A stretch of DNA of 64,000 nt from positions 1-64,000 of the forward strand of contig JAUIGL010000008.1 of the NCBI GenBank assembly GCA_030430165.1. The letters are read 5' to 3'. Shown piece by piece: positions 20,592-29,165 of the stretch. The DNA comes from a bacterium. GTDB taxonomy: Bacteria; Desulfobacterota; Binatia; HRBIN30; CADEER01. Positions within the stretch are counted from its first letter, which is position 1. Every line of letters starts with the position of its first letter. Below the pieces are notes generated by a model. It worked only from the letters and a program-made list of their open reading frames with translations. It did not search any database and was not told the origin of the DNA. Made by a program: the position numbers and the translations under genes.

Positions 20592-21593
20592 TCAGCCGGT
20601 TCGGCCTCTGCTCAGGGTTTGCGAGGGCAACTCGCCAAAGAGATCGCGATAGCGGCCGGACAACCGCCCCAGCTCACTGATTCCCCAGCGGTTGGCTACC
20701 GTCGCAATCGTGCAGCGGGCCTCGGATTCGGTGGCGAGGTCGTGGCGGATGCGGTGCAGCCTCAGCTTGCATACGTAGCTCTGCGGGGATTCGCCCAGAG
20801 CTTCGCGAAACGCGCGCTGCAGCGAGCGCCGCGACGTCCTTGCCGCCGCCGCGATCGAATCGACCGAGAGGGGCTGGTGCAGGTTGTCGTGGATGAAGGC
20901 GCGCGCCCGAGCGACGATCAGGGCCCGGCCTTCGGGATTGCGGCGGCCGGGCCGGACACACGGCTGTCTGCCGAGGTGCGAGATGACGATGTCGAGCAGG
21001 TCGTCCCCCACGGTCGTCGCGTCCGAGAGGCGATCCTGCCGACCACTGTGGATACTCTTCAGGGCTGCGGTAGGACGGAGCAACTTGCCGAGAGCGACTT
21101 TCTTCGTGTCGACGCCCGTACCGCCGAGTCTGCGGTGATCGAGCACCAACCCGGCGCGCCTGGCGGCCTCCTCCTCGAGGCGTTCGGCGGGAAGAGATAC
21201 CGTCGCATACAGGCTCCCGGGCATGTAGACCGAGTCGTGCTCGTCGCCGGGCAAGAATACACCGAAGTCGCCGGTTGTGACCTCGTTCAGCCAGTGCCGT
21301 GTCCCAGCCGCAAGGTTCAGGCCCACCCCGAGGGTAACCATGGTTTCTGAGAGCGGCCCCGCCAGCGCGACTCGGCCGTGGATCCAGCCGCTGCTGTAGA
21401 CGATCCCATCGTCTTCGGCGAAGGCGAGGCTGCCGGTGAGCCGGCATGAGAGTTGGGTCGCCGTCAGACCTGCCCCCAATACGGCGTCACCGAGATCCTC
21501 GGGGCGCGAGAGATCGACCCGGGACCACACGCTCGAGGGAGTTCGCGGGACTTCCGAGGGTGAACCGAAAGGTACGGATTGCGCTGCCCGCAT
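20592..21593 (-). CDS. AraC-family transcriptional regulator
   Basis: 333 residues. The N-terminal ~220 residues form a sensor region of the AraC-binding-like type (FLPGDEHDSVYMPGSLYATV). The C-terminal double helix-turn-helix starts at ARAFIHDNLHQPLSVDSIAA with RTSRRSLQRAFREALGESPQ as the first recognition unit and VANRWGISELGRLSGRYRDL as the second. Divergent from the DUF1254 gene across 386 bp, so a role in controlling that operon is likely. ATG at 21593 has no clear Shine-Dalgarno. Confidence 0.88.
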   Translation of the reverse strand: MRAAQSVPFGSPSEVPRTPSSVWSRVDLSRPEDLGDAVLGAGLTATQLSCRLTGSLAFAEDDGIVYSSGWIHGRVALAGPLSETMVTLGVGLNLAAGTRHWLNEVTTGDFGVFLPGDEHDSVYMPGSLYATVSLPAERLEEEAARRAGLVLDHRRLGGTGVDTKKVALGKLLRPTAALKSIHSGRQDRLSDATTVGDDLLDIVISHLGRQPCVRPGRRNPEGRALIVARARAFIHDNLHQPLSVDSIAAAARTSRRSLQRAFREALGESPQSYVCKLRLHRIRHDLATESEARCTIATVANRWGISELGRLSGRYRDLFGELPSQTLSRGRTG

Positions 21594-21979
21594 ACGGAGG
21601 GCTTATTTGACCCGACCAACGGTGACAAGCGGAATTCCGATACCTGGGAAGAGAGCAACTCTTCATATGCCATGTAAGAAGCGCCCCTTGTCCCTGCTGC
21701 CCCGTCCGGGTTGGCAGATTGGCGCGATCTGCATATCCGCCGTTGATCGCGAGCACTATCCTTCCGTCGATCTCCTTCGGATGGGAGCGATACGAAGCGA
21801 GGAGCGGGCGCGAATGTGCTTTCCCGTCCGGCCAGTTGCTTGGCCTCCATTTGCTCACGAAACACGGCTCGGGAGAGACGAGCCCATGACGCGAAGACAC
21901 AGGTTGTGCATCGCCCTGCACCCTCGGAAGAGTCGTTGTTGAGACGAAATAGGATCACCGCAACGGAAGGATTCAGACC
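21594..21979. other. Divergent intergenic region between AraC regulator and DUF1254 gene
   Basis: 386 bp without a supportable gene; open frames here have atypical composition. It holds the 5' regions of both divergent genes. An interrupted palindrome GCAGAT-N7-ATCTGC (21714-21732) is a possible operator. The DUF1254 ATG has GAAGGA eight bases upstream. Confidence 0.5.
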
Positions 21980-23464
21980 ATGAAATCCCATACCATCCAC
22001 CGTGTGGCCGCAGCACCGATGAGTGCGCTCGCCCTCGCACTGCTACTACCCGCCGCGTCGTCCGCCGAGGGCGCCGGCAGCACGAACGAGGCGTCGTCGT
22101 CGATCGCCCAAGCCTCCAGCGAGATCAACATGCACCACGGGTATGCCAGGGCCCTTGCTCGGACGGCCTACCTCTGGGGCTATCCGATGGTCAACATGCA
22201 CAACCGTCGCGCCAAGCTGACCCAGGCGCCGGAGCCCGGCCTGCTCTACGGCGTGCTGCCAGTCGCCCCGGCGAACCAGCTCTCGATGCTGCACGACTAC
22301 ATCAACCCCTTCCAGCGGGCCGTGGCCTGCCCGAATCAGGACGTGGTTTACGGGCTTGGATTCATGGATCTCTCCAAGGACTCGGTCGTCCTGCAGGTGC
22401 CGGATTTCGGCGACCGCTTCTGGGTCTACGCAATCTACGACCAACGCACCGACCAGGTCGGCGAGCTCGGTAGACCCTACGGCAGCAAACCGGGCTCCTA
22501 CCTCGTGGTCGGACCGGATTGGAACGGCGAGACGCCCGAAAGCTTCGAGGGGGTACTGAGGAGCCCGACCAACCTGACCTGCATCATCCCGCGCATCTTC
22601 ATGAACAACACCGACGAAGACCGCGCCGCGATCCAGCCGCTGGTCAATCAGGTCGTCGCCTATCCCCTCGCCCAGCACACCGGGAAACCCGTGACCAACG
22701 ACTGGTCGAAATCCAAGACTTTCGGCGGCGACAAACTGCCGTCCGGCGGTGAAACCAAGTGGGTCGAGCCCGAGCAGTTCTTCGACGTCTTCGCGGAGGT
22801 CCTCGACGAGGTGCCGCCGATGCCCGGCGAAGAGGCAATCTACAGCCAGTTCCGGGCCCTGATGGCGATCGCAGATCGCGACGAGGAAATCGAGAAGCTG
22901 CTCGTCGAGACCGCCGTCGAGACCGACAAGGAAGTCATCCACGATTTCCTGCAGTGGACCTACAACGGCAAGCCCGCCGGCAACAACTGGAACCGCTCGC
23001 AGCACAACGCCGAGTGGGGCTTCGATTTCTACAATCGCGTCAGCACCTCGCGCTCGAACATCTTCGACAACCGCCCCAGCGAAACGCAGTACTTCTACAC
23101 CGACAACGATGCGTCCGGCGAGGCCCTGAACGGATCGAACACCTACCGGATCACCTTCCCCAAGGGCCAGCAGCCACCGGTGAAGGGCTTCTGGTCGCTG
23201 ACCCTCTACGATGAGACGCACTTCTTCTACGACAACGATCTCAAGCGCTACTCGCTGGGAACGAAGAACGACACCCTGCAACTCAACGAGGACGGCTCGC
23301 TCACCCTCTACGCCGGCAACAACTCGCCCGGTAAGGAGAAGGAAACGAACTGGCTGCCCGCGCCCGAAGGTCCCTTCTCGCTCTACATCCGCGCCTACTG
23401 GGGCGAGGCGTCCATTCTCGACGGCTCCTGGCAGCCGCCGGCCGTGCAGAGGATCGAGCCATGA
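21980..23464 (+). CDS. DUF1254/DUF1214 secreted protein
   Basis: 494 residues. Signal peptide (~1-28) then DUF1254 (ARTAYLWGYPMVNMHNRRAK, NQLSMLHDYINPFQRAVACP, NQDVVYGLGFMDLS) and DUF1214 at the C-terminus (FPKGQQPPVKGFWSLTLYDE, ending YIRAYWGEASILDGSWQPP). This two-domain family is widespread in periplasmic proteins of soil bacteria but has no settled biochemical role. Overlaps the next small gene by ATGA and is followed by an outer-membrane protein paralogue. Confidence 0.92.
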   Translation: MKSHTIHRVAAAPMSALALALLLPAASSAEGAGSTNEASSSIAQASSEINMHHGYARALARTAYLWGYPMVNMHNRRAKLTQAPEPGLLYGVLPVAPANQLSMLHDYINPFQRAVACPNQDVVYGLGFMDLSKDSVVLQVPDFGDRFWVYAIYDQRTDQVGELGRPYGSKPGSYLVVGPDWNGETPESFEGVLRSPTNLTCIIPRIFMNNTDEDRAAIQPLVNQVVAYPLAQHTGKPVTNDWSKSKTFGGDKLPSGGETKWVEPEQFFDVFAEVLDEVPPMPGEEAIYSQFRALMAIADRDEEIEKLLVETAVETDKEVIHDFLQWTYNGKPAGNNWNRSQHNAEWGFDFYNRVSTSRSNIFDNRPSETQYFYTDNDASGEALNGSNTYRITFPKGQQPPVKGFWSLTLYDETHFFYDNDLKRYSLGTKNDTLQLNEDGSLTLYAGNNSPGKEKETNWLPAPEGPFSLYIRAYWGEASILDGSWQPPAVQRIEP

Positions 23465-23628
23465 AACACACAGCATTCACCACCCTCGTCCTGGCCGCTC
23501 TGGCCGGTGCCCCCTTCATCAAGACCATCGCCGGCCGCAACTTCCTCGTCTGCTTCCGCTTCTACGGCGCCGAAGATGCCTTCTACGACCAGACTTGGAA
23601 GCCCAACGACATCGAAAAGGCCGCTTAA
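23461..23628 (+). CDS. 55-residue remnant: signal peptide fused to DUF1214 C-terminus
   Basis: Starts at the ATGA overlap with the DUF1254 gene. The first ~20 residues (MKHTAFTTLVLAALAGAP) are a signal peptide; the last ~33 (NFLVCFRFYGAEDAFYDQTW, then KPND) align with the end of the preceding protein (LYIRAYWGEASILDGSWQPP) and DUF1214 ends generally. Everything between is missing. It looks like an adjacent DUF1254 paralogue collapsed by an internal in-frame deletion. Whether the remnant is translated is unknown. Confidence 0.55.
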   Translation: MKHTAFTTLVLAALAGAPFIKTIAGRNFLVCFRFYGAEDAFYDQTWKPNDIEKAA

Positions 23629-23729
23629 ATCCCCTTCCACAATTGCTATGAGAACGCGAAGGACCGGCGTTGTCTGGCGTCGATTGCGGAACCCCTGAGG
23701 AACCAAGAACAGTCTCGAGGAGTGAGGGT

Positions 23730-24587
23730 ATGTCGATACAGGACGCGCTCGGAAGGATGGCAGGTGGATTGAGGATGTGCGGCCCCGCAGTCGCACTCGG
23801 TCTCGTCGTCGCGTTGGCCGTCGGCCCCACGCACGCCGAGGACCCTACGGAAGAGGCCGGCGCCGACGACGGCGGACACGCGGATGCGGCGGCGCAGGCG
23901 AACAATCCGCTCGCCAACCTCAAGGCCTTCAACCTGCACAACTACTACATCACCGACCTCTCCGGCACCAACAAGAGCGCCAACCAATTCTGGTTGCGCT
24001 ATGCGCAGCCGATCGGCACGCCGTTTGGCGACTGGCTACTACGCGCCTCCTTGCCGGTGAGCCGATTTCCGGTGGGTGACGACAGCGAGTCCGGCCTCGG
24101 GGACGGCAACGTCTTCGCCGCCTACCTGATCGACACCGGCAATCCGAGTAGAAGCTTCGGAGTCGGGCCGATTCTCGGCGTGCCGACAGCGACCGACGAT
24201 GCGCTCGGCACCGGCCAGTGGTCGGCGGGGCTTGCGACCGTCCTCTTCGACGCCACCCATCCGGTGATTCAGTGGGGCGCGCTGGTCACTTACCAGCACA
24301 AGTTCGCCGGCTCGGATCGCGTCGACGACGTCAACCTGCTCGCCGCGCAACCATTCGGGATCGTCCAGGTGGGGAGCGGATTCTACCTGCGCAGCGTCGG
24401 CATCTGGGCCTTCAACCTGCAGACCGGCGACTTCTCGATCCCGGTCGGCCTGGGCGCCGGCAAGGTCTTCAAGGTGGGTGACGTCGTCCTCAACGCTTTC
24501 ATCGAGCCGCAGTACAGCATCGCGACCGAAGGACCGGGGCAGCCCGAGTTTCAGATCTTCACCGGCTTCAATATGCAGTTCTATTGA
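23730..24587 (+). CDS. Outer-membrane barrel-like protein, paralogue 2 (intact)
   Basis: 285 residues from ATG 23730 (AGGAG seven bases upstream). Signal peptide ends near PTHA-EDP; a short acidic/Ala linker (residues ~37-58) precedes [16 protein letters not shown]. Alternating beta-strand pattern throughout ([59 protein letters not shown]) and a C-terminal GFNMQFY ending in an aromatic residue, as BAM substrates do. Closely similar to paralogue 1. Probably a passive or transport porin for the substrates handled by the neighbouring sulfatase/DUF1254 proteins; that is inference. Confidence 0.82.
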   Translation: MSIQDALGRMAGGLRMCGPAVALGLVVALAVGPTHAEDPTEEAGADDGGHADAAAQANNPLANLKAFNLHNYYITDLSGTNKSANQFWLRYAQPIGTPFGDWLLRASLPVSRFPVGDDSESGLGDGNVFAAYLIDTGNPSRSFGVGPILGVPTATDDALGTGQWSAGLATVLFDATHPVIQWGALVTYQHKFAGSDRVDDVNLLAAQPFGIVQVGSGFYLRSVGIWAFNLQTGDFSIPVGLGAGKVFKVGDVVLNAFIEPQYSIATEGPGQPEFQIFTGFNMQFY

Positions 24588-24613
24588 GCGCGATTAACAC
24601 TAAGGTCGCGCTC
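24586..24613 (+). terminator. Stop-codon-embedding hairpin after OMP paralogue 2
   Basis: GAGCGCGA (24586-24593, beginning inside the TGA stop) pairs perfectly with TCGCGCTC (24606-24613) across a 12-nt loop; no U-tract. It lies between convergent genes (outer-membrane protein and VapC). Confidence 0.5.
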
Positions 24614-24738
24614 GTCTGGTCGCAGAAGGCGTATTCGGCGCCGTAGGAGCGGAAGCGGACGAGGGGAACGGATACCTTTCTTCAACGAGAGATCTCGTCG
24701 CGTCGCGAGGCAGCGCTGGCGAGTGGGCTTCGGCGGGA

Positions 24739-25134
24739 TCAGACCCGGACGATTTCGATGACGACTCCCATTGACGGCGCCCTGGCCAGCGGTCCGTCAG
24801 CCGTCAACAAGCTTGCTTCCATCTTTGCCGCGGCGGCGAGATAAAGGGCATCGTAGGCACTGACGTTGTTTCGGTACCGCCACGCCTCGTGCACGAGCTG
24901 GACGTTGGGCACTCGGCGAAGAGGCCAGTCCCGCAGATCACCCAGAGCTTCGCGGGCCCGCGACTCGCTGAGCCTGTCCTGGAGGTAGCCGCGCCGCAGA
25001 ACTGCCAAAACCTCGGCATCGAGCAACTCCGGTGCGACCAGATCCGAAGACCCGAGACGCGCAGCCAGCGACTTCCCGACCTTCGTGCGCAGCAAGTACT
25101 CGACGGCGACCGAAGCGTCGATCACCAGGATCAA
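24739..25134 (-). CDS. vapC: PIN-domain ribonuclease toxin (VapC family)
   Basis: 131 residues, a single PIN domain. Acidic active-site residues are visible: Asp6 (MILVIDASVAVEYLL), Glu41 (LLDAEVLAVLRRG), Asp95 (VSAYDALYLAAAAK) and Asp113 (LLTADGPLA). VapC toxins are Mg-dependent RNases, often cutting tRNA. Starts with TTG overlapping the antitoxin stop (TTGA), so synthesis is coupled to the antitoxin. Confidence 0.92.
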   Translation of the reverse strand: MILVIDASVAVEYLLRTKVGKSLAARLGSSDLVAPELLDAEVLAVLRRGYLQDRLSESRAREALGDLRDWPLRRVPNVQLVHEAWRYRNNVSAYDALYLAAAAKMEASLLTADGPLARAPSMGVVIEIVRV

Positions 25135-25361
25135 TTCTCGAAGCCCCGCTCCGCCCGCTCGGCAACCAGCAGCTCAGCCGCCGACACTCCGAGATCGACC
25201 TCTTCGCGCTCGGCGAGGCGCCGAAGGAATCTCTCGTGCTCTAGCTCTCTGCGAATGGCGTCCATCACCACGTCCCGAATGGTGGTGCCGCGACGCCGCG
25301 CACAACTCCGCAGCCGGCGGTGCAACTCCGCGGGTACGTCTTTGACTTGGATGTTCGCCAT
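25131..25361 (-). CDS. vapB: Ribbon-helix-helix antitoxin (VapB/FitA-like)
   Basis: 76 residues from MANIQVKDVPAELHRRLRSC, the typical N-terminal beta-strand and first helix of FitA/VapB-type antitoxins, followed by a RHH turn (RRGTTIRDVVMDAIRRELE) and an acidic C-terminal toxin-binding tail (EREEVDLGVSAAELLVAE). ATG chosen at 25361; an upstream alternative start would lie within the operator. Partner of the PIN toxin. No strong Shine-Dalgarno, because the operator covers that position. Confidence 0.9.
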   Translation of the reverse strand: MANIQVKDVPAELHRRLRSCARRRGTTIRDVVMDAIRRELEHERFLRRLAEREEVDLGVSAAELLVAERAERGFEN

Positions 25362-25364
25362 ACG

Positions 25365-25395
25365 GCATGCCACTAGCATGCTCCCGGCATGCTAG
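25365..25395 (-). promoter_or_regulatory. VapBC operator: three GCATGC sites at 11-bp pitch
   Basis: GCATGC occurs at 25365-25370, 25376-25381 and 25387-25392, exactly 11 bp apart and thus on one DNA face. The two upstream sites form a perfect 9-bp inverted repeat, CTAGCATGC (25373-25381)-N5-GCATGCTAG (25387-25395). The downstream site ends 4 bp before the antitoxin ATG. RHH antitoxins bind such repeats cooperatively, so autoregulation is expected. Confidence 0.75.
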
Positions 25396-25531
25396 CAAGA
25401 TCGGCAGCCCTTGCAGACCGGAAGCCCTTGCGGGCTCGCGACATGACGGTTGCGGTGATCCAAGTCGAAGAACATCTCAATAGGCATATTCTCCGGTTGG
25501 CCCGGGGGTTGCGATTCCGCTCAGAGTCCGG

Positions 25532-27136
25532 CTACTGCTGCAACCCCTCCAAACTGAGTCCCTTCTTCTTCATGAGATCCTTGATCTCGTCGATCTTGCG
25601 GTAGCGCTCGATCGTCATCGGGCCGGTGTAGACTTCGCTCTGCAGCTTGCGCGGCGGGTAATCGTGGTAAGTCTTCATCAGCGACGCCGTCGCCTGGTTG
25701 AAGATGACCAAAGTCCACGTTTTCTCCGTGAAGCTGTTCATGAACAGATCGTATCGCTCCTGCGGGTCCTGCCAGAGGTCATAAATTGCCGGCACGGTGG
25801 CCACGTACTTCTCAGGTCCGCGCCAGCCGAGCTCCGGCGCCGGCGCGTCGCTACCCGCCATGGCTCCGTTGTCGCCGCGTAGATTGAAGACCGCCTTCCA
25901 CTTGCCGACCCGGATGGCACCGGGCGAGAGCTCGGTCTCGGTGAAGTAGTACCAAGTACTGCGCTCCCAACCGTCCTCGCCTTTGAGCAACGGCGTCATG
26001 TCGTAGCTGTCGAAGGTCATCGGCTTGCCTTCGCGGTCCTGCTTCGGCAACTCCGTCCCGGCAAGCGAGGCGAAGGTTGCAACCAGATCGAGCCCGCCGG
26101 CAATCTCGTGCGTGTCCGATCCCGGCTCGATAACACCAGGCCACCAAGCGATCGCCGGCACGCGGTTGCCGCCCTCGCGGCAATTGCCCTTAGTTCCGCG
26201 GAACGGGGTGTAGCCGGAGTCCGGATGGACGTCCTGCCAGGCGCCGTTGTCCACCGTGTAGAAGACGAGGGTGTTCTGATCGATACCCAGCTCGCGGATC
26301 TTGCCGAGGATCTGGCCGATATGGTGATCGAGCTCGACCACCGAATCCGCGTACTTGCTCTTCGCGGGCGAGGCGCCCTTGAACGCCTTGGCTGGGATGT
26401 TCGGCTGGTGGTTCTTGCCGAAGTTGATGCTCATCAGGAACGGCGCATCTTCCTTGGCGAGCCTCTCGAGGTACTCGAGCGACACTTCGGTCGTCATCAC
26501 GTCGATCTCGGTAATGTTGTCGTCGGTGATCTTGGCGACCTCGCGGACGGGCTTGCCCGCCTCGCCTTCGAGCAGCCCTGTGGTGATCTTTTCGAACGCA
26601 GCCCGCATCTTCGGATCCATGTCGGGATTGAAGGATTCGAGCGGGTAAGTGTAGGCGTTTAGGTGGTAGAGGAAGGTGTTGCGCATGACGTCGAAGCCGT
26701 GCTCGGTCGGCATCGCGTAGTCGGCCTCTCCGAGGTGCCACTTTCCCGCGAAGAAAGTGTTGTAGCCAGCTTCCTTCAAGATCGAGGCGTAGGTCCATTC
26801 GGCCGCGGGCAAACCGCCGCCCTGCCCCTGGAATGCCACGGTGGTCATTCCGCTACGGTTCGGGATCCTGCCCGTCAGCATCGCGGCGCGGCCAGGGGTG
26901 CAGCTCGGCTGGCCATAGAACGACCAAAACTGCATCCCCTCCGAGGCAAGTTGGTCAAGGTTGGGGGTCGGCATACCGCGGCCGGCGCCGCCGCCGTAGA
27001 CACCGAGGTCACCCCATCCGGTGTCGTCAGAGATGAGTACGACGATGTTGGGCTTTTCTTGCGCCGCTGCGTGCGAGAACAGGGATGCCGCGCACGCGAA
27101 CATCGAGATCAGCAGTGCCTTGACGAGTGATTGCAT
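25532..27136 (-). CDS. Type I arylsulfatase with canonical CTPGR site, secreted
   Basis: 534 residues from ATG 27136. Signal peptide to residue ~26 (SHAAAQ), metal ligands in IVVLISDDTGWGDLGVYGG (Asp37/38), the formylglycine motif SCTPGRAAMLTGR (Cys79), FAGKWHLGE, and FYTVDNGAWQDVHPDSG at the metal site. The motif fits the maturation consensus, unlike the other sulfatase in this window. Probably periplasmic and active on sulfate esters; no maturation enzyme (FGE or anSME) is encoded here. Lies between the VapBC pair and the DUF4136 lipoprotein. Confidence 0.92.
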   Translation of the reverse strand: MQSLVKALLISMFACAASLFSHAAAQEKPNIVVLISDDTGWGDLGVYGGGAGRGMPTPNLDQLASEGMQFWSFYGQPSCTPGRAAMLTGRIPNRSGMTTVAFQGQGGGLPAAEWTYASILKEAGYNTFFAGKWHLGEADYAMPTEHGFDVMRNTFLYHLNAYTYPLESFNPDMDPKMRAAFEKITTGLLEGEAGKPVREVAKITDDNITEIDVMTTEVSLEYLERLAKEDAPFLMSINFGKNHQPNIPAKAFKGASPAKSKYADSVVELDHHIGQILGKIRELGIDQNTLVFYTVDNGAWQDVHPDSGYTPFRGTKGNCREGGNRVPAIAWWPGVIEPGSDTHEIAGGLDLVATFASLAGTELPKQDREGKPMTFDSYDMTPLLKGEDGWERSTWYYFTETELSPGAIRVGKWKAVFNLRGDNGAMAGSDAPAPELGWRGPEKYVATVPAIYDLWQDPQERYDLFMNSFTEKTWTLVIFNQATASLMKTYHDYPPRKLQSEVYTGPMTIERYRKIDEIKDLMKKKGLSLEGLQQ

Positions 27137-27314
27137 TGGTCTTCCTTCCATACCTTGTTAGCTGGCGATTCCAGGGCTCTGGTCGCCGCGATACGAGTCA
27201 TCGCAAAGAAGTAGATCACGCCGCTTCCGGCGTCTCGGGTCCCCCACCGATCGTTGCGGTCATCGGTTGACGCCGGCCTGCCAATGACCGGCGGTGCGCC
27301 CGCCTATCGCGGCG

Positions 27315-27854
27315 TCACTTGGCGCCGGGGGGGAATTTCGCGAGAATCGCGTTCACGACCTCAGCAACTTCCTTATCGCGCGCGGCCGGGCTCCCGACCG
27401 AAGCGATCCTCGTCTTGCCGGTGCCACGCCACAGCAGCTTCTTGCCAGCGCCGTCGATCACGTCGATCATCAACGTTCCCTCTTCGTACTGATCGACCTC
27501 GGTCTCGGTGCCGAGACCGCCCCCCCAGCCGACGTAGCCGAAGCCAGCCGGTATCGTCTCGACATCGACCTTGCTCTGCTTCGAGACATGCGAGGCAACG
27601 CAAAAATCGGTCGACCCGCCGTCGGATCGTCGATAGCCCTTAGCCGACATCGCCGCGTCTACCGAACGACGGATCCGTTCCTGCAGCAAGCCGCTGTCCA
27701 ACGCCGGGTCTCCCGAAGCCTTTGTGCTCAGCCAACGATAGGTCGTGAGGGAAGAAAAGTCGGCGCTCGGATCGAAGTCCGAGTCCACGCTAACGCCGGA
27801 GCATCCGACCAACAAAAGGATAGAGAGAGGCAGTATGGCGGCAGTTGGTCTCAT
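27315..27854 (-). CDS. DUF4136 lipoprotein
   Basis: 179 residues from ATG 27854 (GGAG six bases upstream). Lipobox LLLVGCSG, then the family start VSVDSDFDPSADFSSLTTYR and the C-terminal RDKEVAEVVNAILAKFPP. DUF4136 lipoproteins are common in Gram-negatives and of unknown function. Its stop is in an 8-bp inverted repeat (TGACGCCG...CGGCGTCA, 27268-27317). Divergent from the second AraC regulator. Confidence 0.85.
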   Translation of the reverse strand: MRPTAAILPLSILLLVGCSGVSVDSDFDPSADFSSLTTYRWLSTKASGDPALDSGLLQERIRRSVDAAMSAKGYRRSDGGSTDFCVASHVSKQSKVDVETIPAGFGYVGWGGGLGTETEVDQYEEGTLMIDVIDGAGKKLLWRGTGKTRIASVGSPAARDKEVAEVVNAILAKFPPGAK

Positions 27855-27949
27855 TGCGAACTCCATTAGTCGTCCGGGGGAAGTGCGATCAATCACGAAC
27901 TGAGCGAGGACGGAGCTATCAAACTCGGTGGGATCCTGTCATTGCAGAA

Positions 27950-27978
27950 TCGCGCCATTCTCTTGTAATTTCGCGCCA
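27950..27978 (+). promoter_or_regulatory. Direct repeats at 21-bp spacing upstream of AraC regulator
   Basis: TCGCGCCA at 27950-27957 and again at 27971-27978, start-to-start distance 21 bp, ending 7 bp before the regulator ATG. AraC-type activators classically bind two direct half-sites 21 bp apart (araI1/araI2), so this is a good candidate autoregulatory operator, also placed to act on the divergent DUF4136 gene. Confidence 0.55.
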
Positions 27979-27985
27979 ATCGGCC

Positions 27986-29020
27986 ATGCCCAACACACCA
28001 CGGAACGCCACGACCGGCGCGGTTCAGCTGACGGACCTACTGCAAGCCCTGGGATCCATCGGCGCCGACACTTCTGAGGTCGCCGCCAATGCCGGACTGG
28101 ACCCGGTCCTGATCACCGGCCCGCTACCGCAGCGTGTCCCCGCCACTTGGGTCGTCGACCTGCTCGAAGCAGCCGCGCGGTCACTCGACGACCCCCTGGT
28201 TGGGGCTCACGCCGGTGCGGCAACGATCGCCCGAGGAACCCTCTACTTCCTGCTGTTGTCGACGTCGCGAGTCAGCCACGGCATCGAGCTGCTCCAACGA
28301 TTCGCAAAGTTGCCGCTCAGCACGCAAACGATCAGCGTGTCCACGCGGGGTGAGAGCATCGAGTTCTCCTTCGATCCAGGCAACCCTCTAGTCAGCCGCA
28401 GCTACCATACAGTGGACTACATCGTCGGCGGATACTTGAGTCTCCTGCGGCGAGCGATCGGCGGGTTCCATCCGCTCGAAGTCACTCTCGAACACACCGA
28501 GATCGGGCCGCCGAGTCAGGTAGAACAAGCATTCGGGTGCCGTGTCCGCTTCGAGCAGCCGCGCAACTCGATCCGCTTTCCACGGAAAACCCTCGACCTC
28601 ATCCCCGACGGATCGAATCCGCGAGTTGCCACCGAGCTAGAACGACTGGCGCAAACGCTGCTCGGAGAATTGGACTCCGGCTCGGTCGCGGCTCGAGCGG
28701 CCGCCGTAATACGCAGCAAGCTTGGCGATCGAGCGGCTCCCGATGGCAAGACAGTCGCCGGGGCGCTCCGTATGAGCTCGCGAACTCTACAGCGACGACT
28801 TCAAGAGGAGGCGACGACCTTCACTGCCGTGCGCGAGCAAGTGCGCCGCGACCTCGCCGTGGCACTGCTCGGCAACCATTTGCTGAGCCTCGACACGATT
28901 GCCTCCCATCTGGGGTTTACCGACTTGCCGGCGTTCTCCAAAGCCTTTACGCGCTGGTTTGGCAGACCCCCGGGCTCCTACCGGGCAGAGACCATGCGGC
29001 CCGCGCAAACCACTGCCTGA
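27986..29020 (+). CDS. AraC-family regulator with Arabinose_bd-type sensor (OruR-like)
   Basis: 344 residues from ATG 27986. The N-terminal ~200 residues match the sensor type found in OruR/ArgR-like AraC proteins (VQLTDLLQALGSIGADTSEV, LVGAHAGAATIARGTLYF). The C-terminal HTH pair follows (TVAGALRMSSRTLQRRLQEE and SLDTIASHLGFTDLPAFSKA, then FTRWFGRPPGSYR). Likely controls adjacent accessory genes in response to a small hydrophobic ligand. The in-frame extension upstream of this ATG has no coding character. Confidence 0.9.
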   Translation: MPNTPRNATTGAVQLTDLLQALGSIGADTSEVAANAGLDPVLITGPLPQRVPATWVVDLLEAAARSLDDPLVGAHAGAATIARGTLYFLLLSTSRVSHGIELLQRFAKLPLSTQTISVSTRGESIEFSFDPGNPLVSRSYHTVDYIVGGYLSLLRRAIGGFHPLEVTLEHTEIGPPSQVEQAFGCRVRFEQPRNSIRFPRKTLDLIPDGSNPRVATELERLAQTLLGELDSGSVAARAAAVIRSKLGDRAAPDGKTVAGALRMSSRTLQRRLQEEATTFTAVREQVRRDLAVALLGNHLLSLDTIASHLGFTDLPAFSKAFTRWFGRPPGSYRAETMRPAQTTA

Positions 29021-29105
29021 GGGCGGCCGGCACCACTCCCAGGCGGGCGCGGTCGAGCTAGGGGGAACAAAGCCTGCGCACTGCTCCGACGCCCGCCGCT
29101 AGTCG

Positions 29106-29148
29106 TCCGGTACTTGAAAAGCTCACATTTTCCACTAGCCTCCGGTAC
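29106..29148 (+). promoter_or_regulatory. Paired TCCGGTAC direct repeats before the MocR gene
   Basis: TCCGGTAC at 29106-29113 and 29141-29148, 35 bp apart start to start, with TTGAAA (29114-29119) between them. MocR/PdxR regulators bind direct repeats in their own promoters; this pair ends 17 bp before the start codon. Confidence 0.4.
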
Positions 29149-29165
29149 CACTTGGACGTACTCGG

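Noticed and set aside
21464-22000. 178-residue minus-strand frame in the AraC/DUF1254 gap
   Set aside because: Overlaps both divergent promoters, no motif, irregular composition.
25389-25604. 71-residue plus-strand frame behind the VapBC operator
   Set aside because: Runs into the convergent sulfatase 3' end and has no recognisable features.
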